This document shows, one piece after another, positions 41,701 to 52,356 of a DNA stretch of 64,000 nt (position 1 is the stretch's first letter; each line of letters opens with the position of its first letter). A model generated the notes under the pieces. It searched no databases. It was given only the letters and a program-made list of their open reading frames with translations, and was not told the DNA's origin. The position numbers and the translations under genes are program-made. The DNA is from Neurospora intermedia. Its lineage: Eukaryota; Ascomycota; Sordariomycetes; Sordariales; Sordariaceae. Location of the stretch: contig BTPP01000008.1 in NCBI GenBank assembly GCA_037102815.1, positions 2,418,001 through 2,482,000 of the forward strand, given 5' to 3'.

Positions 41701-41734
41701 TTTTATCAATCCCAGACAACAAACAACAAGCACT
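38734..41734. other. Long intergenic region between DUF1275 and cys-16
   Basis: About 3 kb without a supported gene. It has short tandem words such as GGTATCTGGTATCTAGTATC near 39648-39678 and many GTAC/GTACATAC motifs around 40075-40135. Open frames reach at most 133 codons and show no motif or splice support. Confidence 0.45.
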
Positions 41735-42988
41735 TTAGTGAGTGCCGTTGACACCGTTGGAGACACCGTTGGCAGCATCCGCAACAGCGCGCTCCAAAGC
41801 CTGGAGGACGTCGGCCTTGAGGTCCTCAGCATCCTCAACACCGCAAGAGATGCGGACAAGATCATCAAAAATACCGACGGCCTCGCGCTGGGCCTTGGGG
41901 ATACCAGCGTGAGTCATGGAGCTAGGAATCTCGCAGAGGGACTCAACACCACCAAGGGACTCGGCAAGAGTGAAGATCTTGGTGTACTGGCAGAACTTCT
42001 CAGCAGCAGCGTGGCCGCCGTGGATACGGAAGCTCAACATGCCACCACCCATACCGTTGCGGTGCTGCTTGAGAGCAATGGCGCGGTGGGGGTGCGACTC
42101 AAGGCCGGGGTAGTTGACCGAGATGACAAGAGGGGAAGCCTCGAGGGCGTGGGCAATGGCGGTCGCGTTGGTGGTAGCCTCACGAGCACGGAGGTGGAGA
42201 GTCTTGGCTCCACGGTGGGCGAGCCACGAGTCAAAGGCAGAGGGGACGGCGCCGATGGCGTTCTGGAGGAAGGAGAGGCGGGCATAGAGCTCGTCGCTGT
42301 TGAAGGCGGCAACACCCATGACCACGTCCGAGTGGCCGTTGATGTACTTGGTCACACTGTGGACGACGATATCGGCACCATGGTCCAGCGGGTTCTGGAC
42401 GTAGGGGCTCAGGAAGGTGTTGTCGACCACGACCAGGATGCCACGCTCATGGGCGGCGGTAGCGACGGCGCGGATATCCACAAGGCGCAGGGTCGGGTTG
42501 CTGGGGGTCTCGATCCACACGAGCTTGGTGGCATCGGTGATGTGGTCGCGGATGTCCACCTCGATCTCGGGAGTGAAGGTGACCTTGACGCCGTGGGCCT
42601 TGGCGACCTGGGTGAAGTAACGGTGGGTGCCGCCGTAGACGTCCGAGACCGAGATGACGTGGGAGCCAGCGGCGAGCGACTGGAGGATGTTGGCCGTGGT
42701 GGCACTGCCGGACGAGTAGGCGAGGGCATACTTGGCGTGCTCGAGAGCAGCAACCATCTTCTCAAAGTTGGCACGGTTGGGGTTGCTGCTGCGCGAGTAC
42801 TCGAACTCGCCGACGGGCTTGCCGACGGCCGTCTGGGCAAAGGTGGTGGAGAGCGAAATGGCCTCGATCACGGCGCCAGTGGCGGGGTCGTGCGGGGATC
42901 CCGCATGGACGGCGAGCGTACCGAACCCATGGACGGGCGAGGGAGCGCGGGGGGGAGTGGTAATGGGGTGGTCGCTGGAGGCAGTCAT
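41735..42988 (-). CDS. cys-16: Cystathionine gamma-lyase
   Basis: Cleaves cystathionine to cysteine, 2-oxobutyrate and ammonia, the last step of reverse transsulfuration, in the cytosol, with PLP as cofactor. One exon, 417 residues, the usual length. It is a Cys/Met-metabolism PLP enzyme: EYSRSSNPNRANFE, ALAYSSGSATTANILQSL, SDVYGGTHRYF, ETPSNPTLRLVDI, VVVDNTFLSPYVQNPL, then SVTKYINGHSDVVMG with the PLP Schiff-base Lys214, and ESLGGVESL...PSSMTHAGI near the C-terminus. In N. crassa this gene is cys-16, reported to be under sulfur control by the bZIP factor CYS3; two near-matches to the CYS3 site lie upstream. A long open frame on the opposite strand (452 codons) is a codon-bias shadow. Cystathionine gamma-synthase is unlikely: fungal versions carry a long extra N-terminal region absent here. 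Confidence 0.94.
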   Translation of the reverse strand: MTASSDHPITTPPRAPSPVHGFGTLAVHAGSPHDPATGAVIEAISLSTTFAQTAVGKPVGEFEYSRSSNPNRANFEKMVAALEHAKYALAYSSGSATTANILQSLAAGSHVISVSDVYGGTHRYFTQVAKAHGVKVTFTPEIEVDIRDHITDATKLVWIETPSNPTLRLVDIRAVATAAHERGILVVVDNTFLSPYVQNPLDHGADIVVHSVTKYINGHSDVVMGVAAFNSDELYARLSFLQNAIGAVPSAFDSWLAHRGAKTLHLRAREATTNATAIAHALEASPLVISVNYPGLESHPHRAIALKQHRNGMGGGMLSFRIHGGHAAAEKFCQYTKIFTLAESLGGVESLCEIPSSMTHAGIPKAQREAVGIFDDLVRISCGVEDAEDLKADVLQALERAVADAANGVSNGVNGTH

Positions 42989-43136
42989 TTTGTCTGGTAC
43001 CTAGGATGGCGATCTTGCTCGATTGGCGCGATTCGAGAGGGAGGGAGGGAGAGAGGGTCCGATTGCGCGGGTAGGGCGTCTAGCTGCCGTCTCTAGCTGC
43101 GTAGTTGGTGTCGGTAGTTGCGGAGATGTGACGGAG

Positions 43137-43146
43137 ATGGCGCCAA
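43137..43146. promoter_or_regulatory. Candidate CYS3 site, proximal, upstream of cys-16
   Basis: ATGGCGCCAA matches the palindromic CYS3 consensus ATGRYRYCAT at nine of ten positions, 149 bp before the cys-16 start codon. The match is seen; binding is inferred from known control of sulfur genes. Confidence 0.35.
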
Positions 43147-43278
43147 TTGGTGATGGCTCGGTCGACGGTCGGCGTGGTGGTTGCGGTTTCGGGGCTGAAG
43201 ATGGAGAGAATGACGGACTTCTTATGGGTTGTGCCTTTTTTTTTGCGGGCCGGCTCAATTGTGTGATGGAATTTGGCG

Positions 43279-43288
43279 ATGGCGCAAT
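43279..43288. promoter_or_regulatory. Candidate CYS3 site, distal, upstream of cys-16
   Basis: ATGGCGCAAT matches ATGRYRYCAT at nine of ten positions, 291 bp before the cys-16 start codon and 142 bp from the proximal candidate. Confidence 0.35.
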
Positions 43289-45583
43289 TCAGGTTTTTTG
43301 CCGCGGATCCACCCCCACACTGTTTCTTTACTCGTTCTGTTTTGGGACTCAGCACTCGACTACAGTACTGTACTGCAACCTGGAATGGGAAAAATGTAGA
43401 ATCTGCGACTGTGATGAAGACACCTTCAGTCTCTTTTATATCGACAATTGTTCGACATGGACGAAGCGGTCAACTCGAATGACGACTCTGACACAGGTGT
43501 TGTCGTGATTGCTCAGCAGGATTGGGTAATCATTAGCACCACTGACACCATCGACGACCGACAGCAACCACACTCGTAAGCCAGCTACTGGCACTATCGA
43601 ATGATCAACTAACAATCAATCGAACCGATACTGGCCGCGCCGAACGGCTTTTCCGAGCGGTCACAACAAGATGCGCTTTCATGACCTGAGTAAAGGGCGC
43701 GTCTCAGCCTTGTTCTAAGCCTATTTCTATTACCTTATCTGGTTATTTTGTCGGCTTATGGCTGGTTACAAGATCTTGACCGAAAGTCCACCTTGGTCTT
43801 TTGTCAGGGTGCACATGGCAGTGCGGGAAAACCAAGAAGAGAGCCATTGGAAGCCATGGAAATAGGTAGGTAGGACTATGGCGGAATGCATGGTGTGTGA
43901 CACGGAAGCGGCACTGTTGTGTAATGTGTAATACCTGAGTATTGTACCTTGGAACTTGATCCGATGATGGATGACTTTCATCCGATCGATGGCCAAGTGT
44001 TTTGACGGCTCATTATTTCTTGGCGCAAAGTCCATGGCAACTGAACTTCAGCGACGGCTTGAAATAAGTGTGCATGAATACGCCTTACGCAAAGCCAAGA
44101 AGAAGACATAAACACCATTGCGCCCTTGTCATTGCAAAGTATGCAGTGATGACAAACGAGTCCGAGGTGTGACGTTGCTATATGTGTCTGTGGTTACTTA
44201 CCTTGGTAGAGATCCTCGAAAGGGTTTGTGACTTTAGTGTATCAAGATGCCAATATCAACATCTCCCGTCTCAGCCCTGAGCATCAAAGCAATGCTTGGT
44301 GGTAATCGTGCTTCCACATTCAAATTCATGTTCATCGCGGAGTGTTGGCAGATCACTCCATCATCCAGACCCGATAGACCCAACAGCATGGACGTGGGGT
44401 AAAAAGGTCAGATCAGATACTCGCTCATCTTGTCAGCCCCGCCGCTAAGGGATCATGGCGATTGCCCGCGATTTACAATCTACGTTTCCGTTAACTCAGC
44501 TGTCGAGAAACAAAAGGCAACGGGATGGGATTGTCGAGTCCATTTGGCCAAAAGATGGAGGGGACCCAACTAGCGATTGAAGAGCCTATCACAACAACAA
44601 CTCAGTGAGTCCTCACCCACCGTGGAAATCGGACAGCATGCTGAGAGGCCCAGAGGGTCCACTGAATAACCTCAAGAGAGGTATGTACAGCTTAAAAAGG
44701 TAAAGACAGCACGTGTGTCTCATCCGATGCTTCTACACGTGTACAGTACAGTGGAAGTATTTTAGCGTACATAGTGTAGATGAAGGTCAATCCGTGCGTC
44801 ATCACACCTGACTTTTAGCACCTTGATGTGCGCGGAATCAGAGATATCGATTTCAGTCTCCTTTTTCCCCGATATTTCACCTATTTCCCCAGATTTTTGG
44901 CAGTCAGCATTGGCCAAGGTAAGTACAGGAATGAACCGCTGAACTCTGGCACGCGAGCTGCTTAGAGGTACCCTTTACGAATTGGCCTGAGACGGGTGGC
45001 GGCGCATGAGCCAATGGGTGTTTCCAGTCTCGAATCAGTCTCGCCTGGTTTGTGTCTTTTTGCTGGCTGATATGTACCAGGCACCTAGTTGCCTGTCAAA
45101 ACTGCATTGTATCATTGAATCTGTCACTGCCTATGGACCTGGAGGAGGAACAGACGGCAGGCATGCCCATTGGCTTTCCCCTTTCCCCGTGCTTTCTCGA
45201 CAAATGATCGTCCCGTCATTCTCTCCCTGCGCTCCACAAGCAGCGGCCCCACTCGGATCCGGTCCATCAGCTGCGAATGGCATCACTTGATTGGTCTAAC
45301 CAAAGCCCTGGATGAACGACGAGCAACAACTACGGGGTAACGACGGGGGGATTGACGGGCTCGACGGGGAATTGCGCGTCCGTCACCGAGATCCTCCTCC
45401 CAAATTCGATTCTTGTCTCTGGATTCTCTCGTCAAAAGCTTCACCGTGATCTCCTCGCCAGTTCAGCCCGACAGTTGCAGTCCAGCTACCCGGCCACCGT
45501 ACTATGGAACCCCGGGTTCTTCCAAACCGCCACCAAAGGCATTAATACAATAAGAGATACTTTACAACAACCAAAACATCAAG

Positions 45584-47212
45584 ATGCCTCCGCGTCGTTC
45601 TCACAAAAAGTCGAGGGCAGGTTGCCGCCGTTGCAAGTCGAGGAAGATCAAGGTATCTATTTCTCAGGAAAAATTGCCAGACATAAAAACATGGCTAACG
45701 CTTACTTGTTCTTCCACCTCCACCTAGTGCGATGAAGTGCATCCTCGATGCGGCAACTGCGTCAAGCACGGCGTCCCCTGCGACTTTGAACATCCCGAAA
45801 TCATCGCCGAGCTTCAAGCTGCCCAAACTGCCTCCGTATCGAGTCCGTCGACCGCCGCCGGAACGCCTTATACTCCGGCATATTCTCCCGGCGCGGAGTC
45901 CGTATCGAATGCGTCCACATCGCGCTTCCAACGAGCACCGCCCCTATGCCGCTCACCACCCTCTCAAGCTCTCTCGACAACCACTCCAGTCGCCCACCGA
46001 ATGCTCGAGTTGAGATTGATGCATCACTACACCGCCATGACATGCAAGACTTTTACTTTCACCGCCCCCACTACGGAGCACATATGGAAGATTACCGTGC
46101 CAGGCATGGCTTTTTCGGGCTCTCAACACCTCACAGATGCCATCCTCGCCGTCGCCGCCCTTCATCTGCGAAGCCAGTCCCCAAACGACAAAGACCTAGT
46201 CCGCGCCTCGCATGCATACATGGCGGCCTCCCTGGCCGAATACAGCGCAACACTTACCAAGGGCATTGACAGTACCAACGCTGAATCCCTCTTCCTAACC
46301 GCCTCCCTCATCGCTTTCCAATCAACAGCCACCCGCGTCTTCATGAAAGACGAATTGAACCTCGCACAAGCAACCGGGAACTATACCGACGATTTCAACA
46401 AGCAAGGCCGATACACAGCAGCTGGGTGCTACTCGATCCCCTTCTCGTGGTTCCACTCCTTCCAGGGCGTCAAAGCTGTCACCGCCGCCTCCTGGCCATG
46501 GCTACGCACCAGTCCCGTAGTAACAGAAGTGATCAACTCCCAAGTCGTCTTGCAACTCGACTTGGGACTTGACCGTCAGACCTTCTTCGGCCATCTTCTA
46601 GATGATTTGAGTGAAGAGTTGGAAGAAATGGCCAACCCCTCAGAACCAGCATCGTTACACCCCGGTTCACCCGGACAACCCTTTCAACAGCGCCGAGTAC
46701 CTGCCTCCCCTGAACTGGTGACCAGCACTCGCCAAGCATACCAGCATGCCGTCGCTGTGCTCAACTGGGCGCATAAAATCCCCCATAAAGGCGCGCCGCT
46801 AGCGTTTCCAGCAACTGTATCCAAACGCTTCATCGAATTGCTAGAAGAGCGTCGCCCGCGGGCCCTTGCCATTCTCGCCTGTTTCTTCGCCCTCCTCAAG
46901 TCCCTCGACTCAGTATGGTGGCTGCACGGCATGGCCCGCCGAGAAGTTTTGGGCGTGGTGTCTCTCTTCAACAGCGACTACTTTGGCCCAGAGGCCTACA
47001 GCAAATGGTGGCCGCACCTGGAATGGGCGATGCGGATTGCGCTGTACGAAACGCCGGACGGCAGCTCGACGATACCCCCTGAGGTGTGGGGGGCAGATTG
47101 GTACGCGGAGGAACAGGCGCTGAAGGATCAGAGTGAACATAGCTATTACCGGCATATTGAGTTGCTATGCCAGACGGGGAACTCGACGAGAAGCATTCCT
47201 GAAGTTCCCTGA
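45584..47212 (+). CDS. Zn2Cys6 (Gal4-type) fungal transcription factor, Upc2-like architecture
   Basis: Nuclear DNA-binding regulator; target genes unknown. Exons 45584-45652 and 45728-47212 give 517 residues. The N-terminus MPPRRSHKKSRAGCRRCKSR starts the binuclear zinc cluster, and the 75-bp intron interrupts it after KIK. The second exon resumes CDEVHPRCGNCVKHGVPCDF, giving the pattern C-x2-C-x6-C-x5-C-x2-C-x5-C. A Ser/Pro/Thr-rich linker follows, then the long helical regulatory region seen in Upc2-type sterol or stress regulators (MLELRLMHHYTAMTCKTF, HLTDAILAVAALHLRSQSP, ESLFLTASLIAFQSTA). The zinc cluster at the extreme N-terminus and a C-terminal regulatory domain without a classical middle-homology region fit that subgroup, but the specific target is not evident. 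cys-16 lies divergently 2.6 kb away; co-regulation is not shown. Confidence 0.9.
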
Positions 47213-49311
47213 GTAAACAGCCATTGACAAGAACGTGACACAGCCAAAGGTGACGGACGGTTTGAAGACCAAAGCGAGGAGGCAAACCCCCGAGAACAAG
47301 AGGAACACACGCCTAGGGACCACCACCGGGGTGGTCCCTTTATATAGGCTTCCGGGAATACGAATACGATCGAAGTGGGACACTGGTTGATAACTAGTGG
47401 TGTCACGCACCGGGGCAGCGGGCGTTGTCGGACGCAGACGTCAAGTGCCGCGCCTATCAAACCGGCGGAACCGAATCTAACCGAGGAGGGAAACAGATAC
47501 GTGGCTCCCCCTCCTCGTTGGAGAATCCCCCGATGTCAGCCATTTCAGCATCGCTGGCAAGGCATCACCAAGTTGAGAGAAGAACGTCAAACACATATAA
47601 ACGTTGACACATACACGCGACAGGCTGGGGTACGCAAGATTGGAAAGAACATCACAGCATCATTGTCTTTTTCTTCTTATAAAACCATAGCAGAGGCGTT
47701 GAGGGGAATTCTTCACTAAACTATATAAAGGAAACGAGAAGACATAGAACGGGGGATCTTGACAAAGGGGTTGATAGATCCCGGAGTTGGGATGGCGGGG
47801 AGACGTTGGAAGTTGAAGTTGGAAGTTGGATGATACCCTTATTAAGAAGAGATGACGAATTGGAGAAAGAAATGTTTTGAAGCTTCGGATGCCTACTTTT
47901 TTTCTGTGTGTGTGTATCTGGCCAGAGTCAGAGACAGGACCTCGGATCGGATCTGAAATCTGGAATCTATTTACTTGAACAGTCAGATGTAAAACCTTAC
48001 CTATATACTATACTGTAGTGGGTAGGGATTTGGGTATCTACTGCAGCAAATATACAATACAAACATGATCGATCTCAGCTGCTCAGGATGGAACGAGAAG
48101 ACTCTTTCTTTTGCCGATCCCGTTGCTTCTAATCATCTTCAAGTCTTTGCAGGTGGCTGATTCCAAGTGTTTCGAAAGTTTAGCAATAACTTGTTTATAG
48201 CATATCATGTCTAGTCTTGACTCCTTGAGCAGAGTGGCTTCGGTCTATTTCTATAGACAAGCATAGGGAAAATAGGTAGGTAGGTATCATTAAACCACTG
48301 GCAACTCTGGTCTGTCAAACACAGTTTCTAGTACAGGCATTTAGTTCTGTCATAACCTTCCCTTGCAGTCATCAAGATGTAGTAATCAGTCGTTCTTGGT
48401 GGCAACCTATGGACACTTTTCTCGTTATCTTTCTTGATTTTATAGTATCAAATCAATTTGGGAACTGAACTGCCTTACCGACATCCCCTTATAGACGTTT
48501 CCAAAAACAACCAAAGATCGAAACACTGAATAATCCACACAGGTTTTCCTATGGCTGTATATGATCATGGCATTGTCTTTTTCTTCCATGATCATAGATA
48601 GTTGCAAGGTAGCAAGGTGGCAAGGTACCTAGCAAGGTATCAAGGTACAACAACAGGGAAATAGAGAAATAGGGAAATAGCATTAGTGCCATCTGATGGT
48701 ACGTAGGCAGCGAGTGGTGACAATACTAATAGTAGTATATTCTTCCAAGGAGAGAGGCTGAGCATGGAATTGTCGGTATATTATGGATAGAAATCACGCT
48801 GTCTGTCTCCATACGTGATTTGATGGACGATGATTAATAATGACACTTTTATTTCATTGTGACTGTTCTGTTTGACGTCGTACTCGGGGGGTTTGAACAC
48901 TGCTGGATAATGGAACACACCATCAAATCGAGTCTGATGATTTTTGCACTGTATAGCTTAGGCAAACTCGGTATGTCGGTTGGTTCTATGGTCCCAGTGT
49001 TAGGTGGTATAGATAGCACGTACACTAGATACTGGATGTCTAGGTCTACGATTTGTAACATCTCATCATCACTCCAGCTTTTGGCTTCACTTCTTTCTGG
49101 ATGATCTGATCTGGCTTCAATATTCATCTTCCCCAAGAGCAGCAGCAGCAAATGATATATGATATAAAGTAACAAAACTAAAAACTCCCAGAAACGCCGT
49201 GTGTCTTGATGGATGGTCGCAACAATTGTGAGAGAGAAAAACGATTACACCTCCTCCCTGCCTGCCTTCTTCTTCGTCTCCTTAACCCCTCATTCCCTAC
49301 TCTCGCCCAAT
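47213..49311. other. Convergent 3' region of the Zn2Cys6 gene and rpf2
   Basis: About 2.1 kb, A/T-richer than neighbours, without a supported gene. A cluster of short direct repeats lies at 48603-48690. Confidence 0.45.
48603..48690 (+). repeat. Short imperfect direct repeats (GCAAGGT and GAAATAG words)
   Basis: Five copies of GCAAGGT/TCAAGGT-type words are followed by three copies of GGGAAATAG/GAGAAATAG. It looks like slippage-derived cryptic repetition, not a mobile element. Confidence 0.6.
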
Positions 49312-50538
49312 TCAAAACTCAACAACATCCCTCGCCTTCTTCTTCCTCGGCCCCACAATCCTGTCACTGACCTCCTTGACGCCCTCCATCGGCATATCCG
49401 CATCATCAAAGTCCTCATCCACCACATCCCTGCTCCTCTTGAGACCCTTCATCTTTCTCGTCTGCAACTCGCTGAGATCCAGCTTGCCCATATGAATCCT
49501 ACCAATCTTGTCACCGATGCTGTCCATGCTGATGTTCTTCTTGGTGCGCTCCTCGTTGGTCTTGGGCTTGCGCATCGCCTCCTTGAGCATGTCCGCGTCG
49601 GGCTGCTGGAGACGGCCGAGGCGGAAGTCCATGCGGGGACCGTGCTCTTCGACTTCGACTCGGGGGAGCTTCTGGCCGGAACGCTTGGTGCGGATCAGGT
49701 AGGCGCGCAGGTGGAGGGTGGGTTTTGTCGAGGGGTCCGAGGGGTCGGTGGAGGAGGAAGTGGGCTCGTCGGCGGAAACGACAACGCAGTACTGCAGACC
49801 CTCGACGTCGATCTTGTCTGAGGGCTCGCCGCGGAAGAAGTCGATGAGCATGGATTTGGCGGTGGTGAAGGCGTTGGGGATGGGGGATTCGCTTTATGGT
49901 ACTTGGTTAGCTACCAACCTTCACTACTCATTCCTGTTTGTCACAAAACCGGGGTAACATACAAAGCAGTACCGGCGAATACCATCAAAGGCTTAGTGCC
50001 GACGGGAACCTTCTTGGTCTTGAACTGGGCGATGCTGCGGAAGGTCTCGGGGTCGAGGTAGAACTCGAGCATGTCGAGCATCTTGTAGTCGAAGGTACGG
50101 CAGAAGGTGATGGTGTGGGGCCTCTTCTTGCTGCTGGAGCCGAAGAGGATGAGCGAGGTGTCGTTCTTCTCGGAGAAGAAGGTCAGGGAGCTAGCGTCCT
50201 CGAAGGGGTGGACGGGGTTCTTCTTGTGGAAGCGCTTGGCGTGGGTTTGGCGCAGCGAGTAGAGATCTTGCATGGCATCTTGGGTCTGCGGACAGTATCA
50301 GATTTTGATTCCATCATGTATAGGAGGATATGGGGGAGGCGACATACGACTTGGCTGCAGGTGGTGCCGCGAAGGAAGAGGGCGGTCTTGGGGTTCTCGT
50401 TGACCTTGGGGGCACGCTTCTCGAGCGCCCTCTTGGAACGGGCTGTCCGCGGCTTGCTGTGAGGGGGGAAAAGGACTGTCAGCTATCGTTCGGTATGTTC
50501 CATTGTGATGATCGATTGACGTACACTTGGCGGAGCAT
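49312..50538 (-). CDS. rpf2: Ribosome biogenesis protein Rpf2 (Brix domain)
   Basis: Nucleolar assembly factor that with Rrs1 brings the 5S RNP (5S rRNA, L5, L11) into pre-60S particles. Exons 50538-50525, 50456-50348, 50285-49963 and 49891-49312 give 341 residues. The 14-nt first exon supplies MLRQ and two bases of Val. The protein continues KPRTARSKRALEKRAPKVNE, TALFLRGTTCSQVTQDAMQD, KRFHKKNPVHPFEDASSLTF, FSEKNDTSLILFGSSSKKRP and FCRTFDYKMLDMLEFYL, which matches yeast Rpf2 block by block. The Brix fold ends around LDLSELQTRKMKGLKR and is followed by an acidic then Lys/Arg-rich tail that may hold the nuclear signal. Splice phases agree at all three junctions (introns 62-71 bp). Identification is secure. 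Two 5S genes in the same window are a coincidence of location. Confidence 0.95.
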
Positions 50539-52282
50539 TTTGGCGGTCTGGTTATGCGATGACGGTAGTGGGTGGATTGGGTAGGTACCGCAAGGTGGTG
50601 ATGTGGACTGGGGACTGTCTCCTTCACCTGCAAATCGTCGTCGTGATGGTCGAGCAAAGAAATTCCAGAACGGCGCTTATCGATAAGAGGAGACCTTGAA
50701 CTCAAAATTTTGTGGGGCGAGTGGGGTCAATGCTGTCCGCTCGTCCACTGGGCGCTGGCTTTCCCCTGCCTGTCGTTCAGGGGTTCACGGGCTGTTAGGT
50801 TCCATTTCACACCTCAACGTCACTGCAACGGCAACCAGAAAGTGGAACATTTCCATTTCTGCCGTCTCATCACAGGAATTGTTGATGGAGTCAACCTTGA
50901 GTTATTCTTACTCTGATCACTCCCGTCGATAATCACTTGCTCTTTGGAAACCAGGCAGTGAGCAAGTTGATTGCCGAGCCAACAACATCACAAAACTCTG
51001 GCCTAACATTCACAGATCGGCACAGTTGAGAAGACTCCGAATATACAAAGCCGACATATCGGGGAGTATTTCATAAGTACACTCTGGGTGCGCAATATGG
51101 ACGATTCTTCTAATATCGCTCTACTCTTATTTGGACCAGATTCCTTCCGTTATTGCTCCCGGTGAGTATCAAGAATGCTCTCATCCGCCTGCTACGTACC
51201 TGACCTTTCTTTCTCTAACACCAAGCAGAGCAGCGCCAACTACGTGAAGCAGTTCAGTAGAGCTACTCTCACCATGGCCCGACTTCATCAGGAATCCCAT
51301 CATCTATTTCGCCATGTCCCCTCTCTCTCGTGGTCGTCTTGACCAGACCATAAATGTAGGATATCCATTCAACCTGATGAGACTCCCGTCTCTTCTCTTG
51401 CCCGATCACGTCCAAACAGCCCATACCCATCCCATCCATACTTTGCATGTATTGTACAACCTCCGGAACGCATCTCATTCATATGGTGGCTCCATTTTAC
51501 CGTTATCCCATAGATCCTCGGCACTCCTTTCACCGCCTCCGCCTTCACTATGTATGTATGCCATCGGGAAGCTACCTACCTACTTTCCCAACGGTTTTGA
51601 AAAAGGGCGATTGCATTCTCGTCAAGCCCAGCACATGCCACTGAAACTGAAACTGAAACTGCCCGCAGCTGTATGTATGTACATGTGGAGTGTTCGGAGA
51701 CTCGGGCATTAGGAATGCATTTTCGAAAGTTCTATGCAGTTTCCCGCGACTGAGAAGACTGGGATGCAAGTAAACTGTTGTGTCTCGTGAACTCGTTGTA
51801 AGCATGTTCCCGTGAGGTGTGGCGTGGTGGGAGAAGGGGAGTTTGGTTTGGAGGCGGGTTGTTCCGTGCAGGCGCTCGGGGACGGACTCGGACTGGATGA
51901 GTAGACTGATATCGTGAGGTTGATGGGAGTCATGAGGATGGGAGATATGGTACGCCATCATGGTTCCATCTTCCTGAAAAGGTTTTGGTCGGTCACTGTT
52001 TTGGTTCTTCAAATGGTGTTATGAAAAGCGGTGGCATTAACGTGTTGTTGTCGCTTGGTGCAGTGATGGGGGTTTCCATGGACAAAAAAAAATCAACATC
52101 TCGGGATTGTATATTTGCCCAGGACTTAACACCACACATCAAGGACCAGTCGCTTCACACAACACTTATGACATTCGTCATCCAAATGAACTTTCAAAAA
52201 GAAAAAGGTTCATCAATCGTCAGAGAACATACAAAACACAAAATGTAGGAAAAGTGCAAAAATTTAAAAAGAGAATGTTGAT
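50539..52282. other. rpf2 promoter and flank up to tRNA-Asn
   Basis: About 1.7 kb with only short frames. AAACTG repeats (three copies near 51644-51661) are the only repetition seen. Confidence 0.45.
52266..52270 (-). terminator. Pol III T-run terminator of tRNA-Asn
   Basis: On the minus strand TTTTT occurs about 13 nt after the tRNA 3' end, consistent with Pol III termination. Confidence 0.6.
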
Positions 52283-52356
52283 CTCCCTCGGTAAGGATCG
52301 AACTTACAGCCTCCAGATTAACAGTCTGACGCGCTAGCCAATTGCGCCACGAGGGA
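52283..52356 (-). tRNA. tRNA-Asn (anticodon GUU), no intron
   Basis: On the minus strand a 74-nt cloverleaf folds. The acceptor stem is TCCCTCG with CGAGGGA plus discriminator G. The A-box/D-arm lies in TGGCGCAATTGG, the anticodon stem TCAGA/TCTGG closes the 7-nt loop CTGTTAA with anticodon GTT, and the T-arm holds the B-box GTTCGATCC. CCA is not encoded, as usual in eukaryotes. All stems are fully paired apart from one T-G, so the gene looks functional. Confidence 0.96.

Larger units (their letters stand above)
42989..45583. other. Divergent promoter region of cys-16 and the Zn2Cys6 regulator
   Basis: About 2.6 kb between divergent genes. Apart from the two CYS3-like sites there is no recognised element. 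Frames of up to 161 codons (43023-43508) overlap the cys-16 promoter and have no family features. Confidence 0.45.

Noticed and set aside
41738-43096. Plus-strand open frame of 452 codons opposite cys-16
   Set aside because: It mirrors the codon bias of cys-16 on the other strand, is Gly/Val/Asp-rich as such shadows are, and has no family motif, while the minus strand is a clear lyase.
49213-49821. Plus-strand open frame of 202 codons opposite rpf2
   Set aside because: It lies antisense to the last Rpf2 exon and is explained by that gene's codon use.
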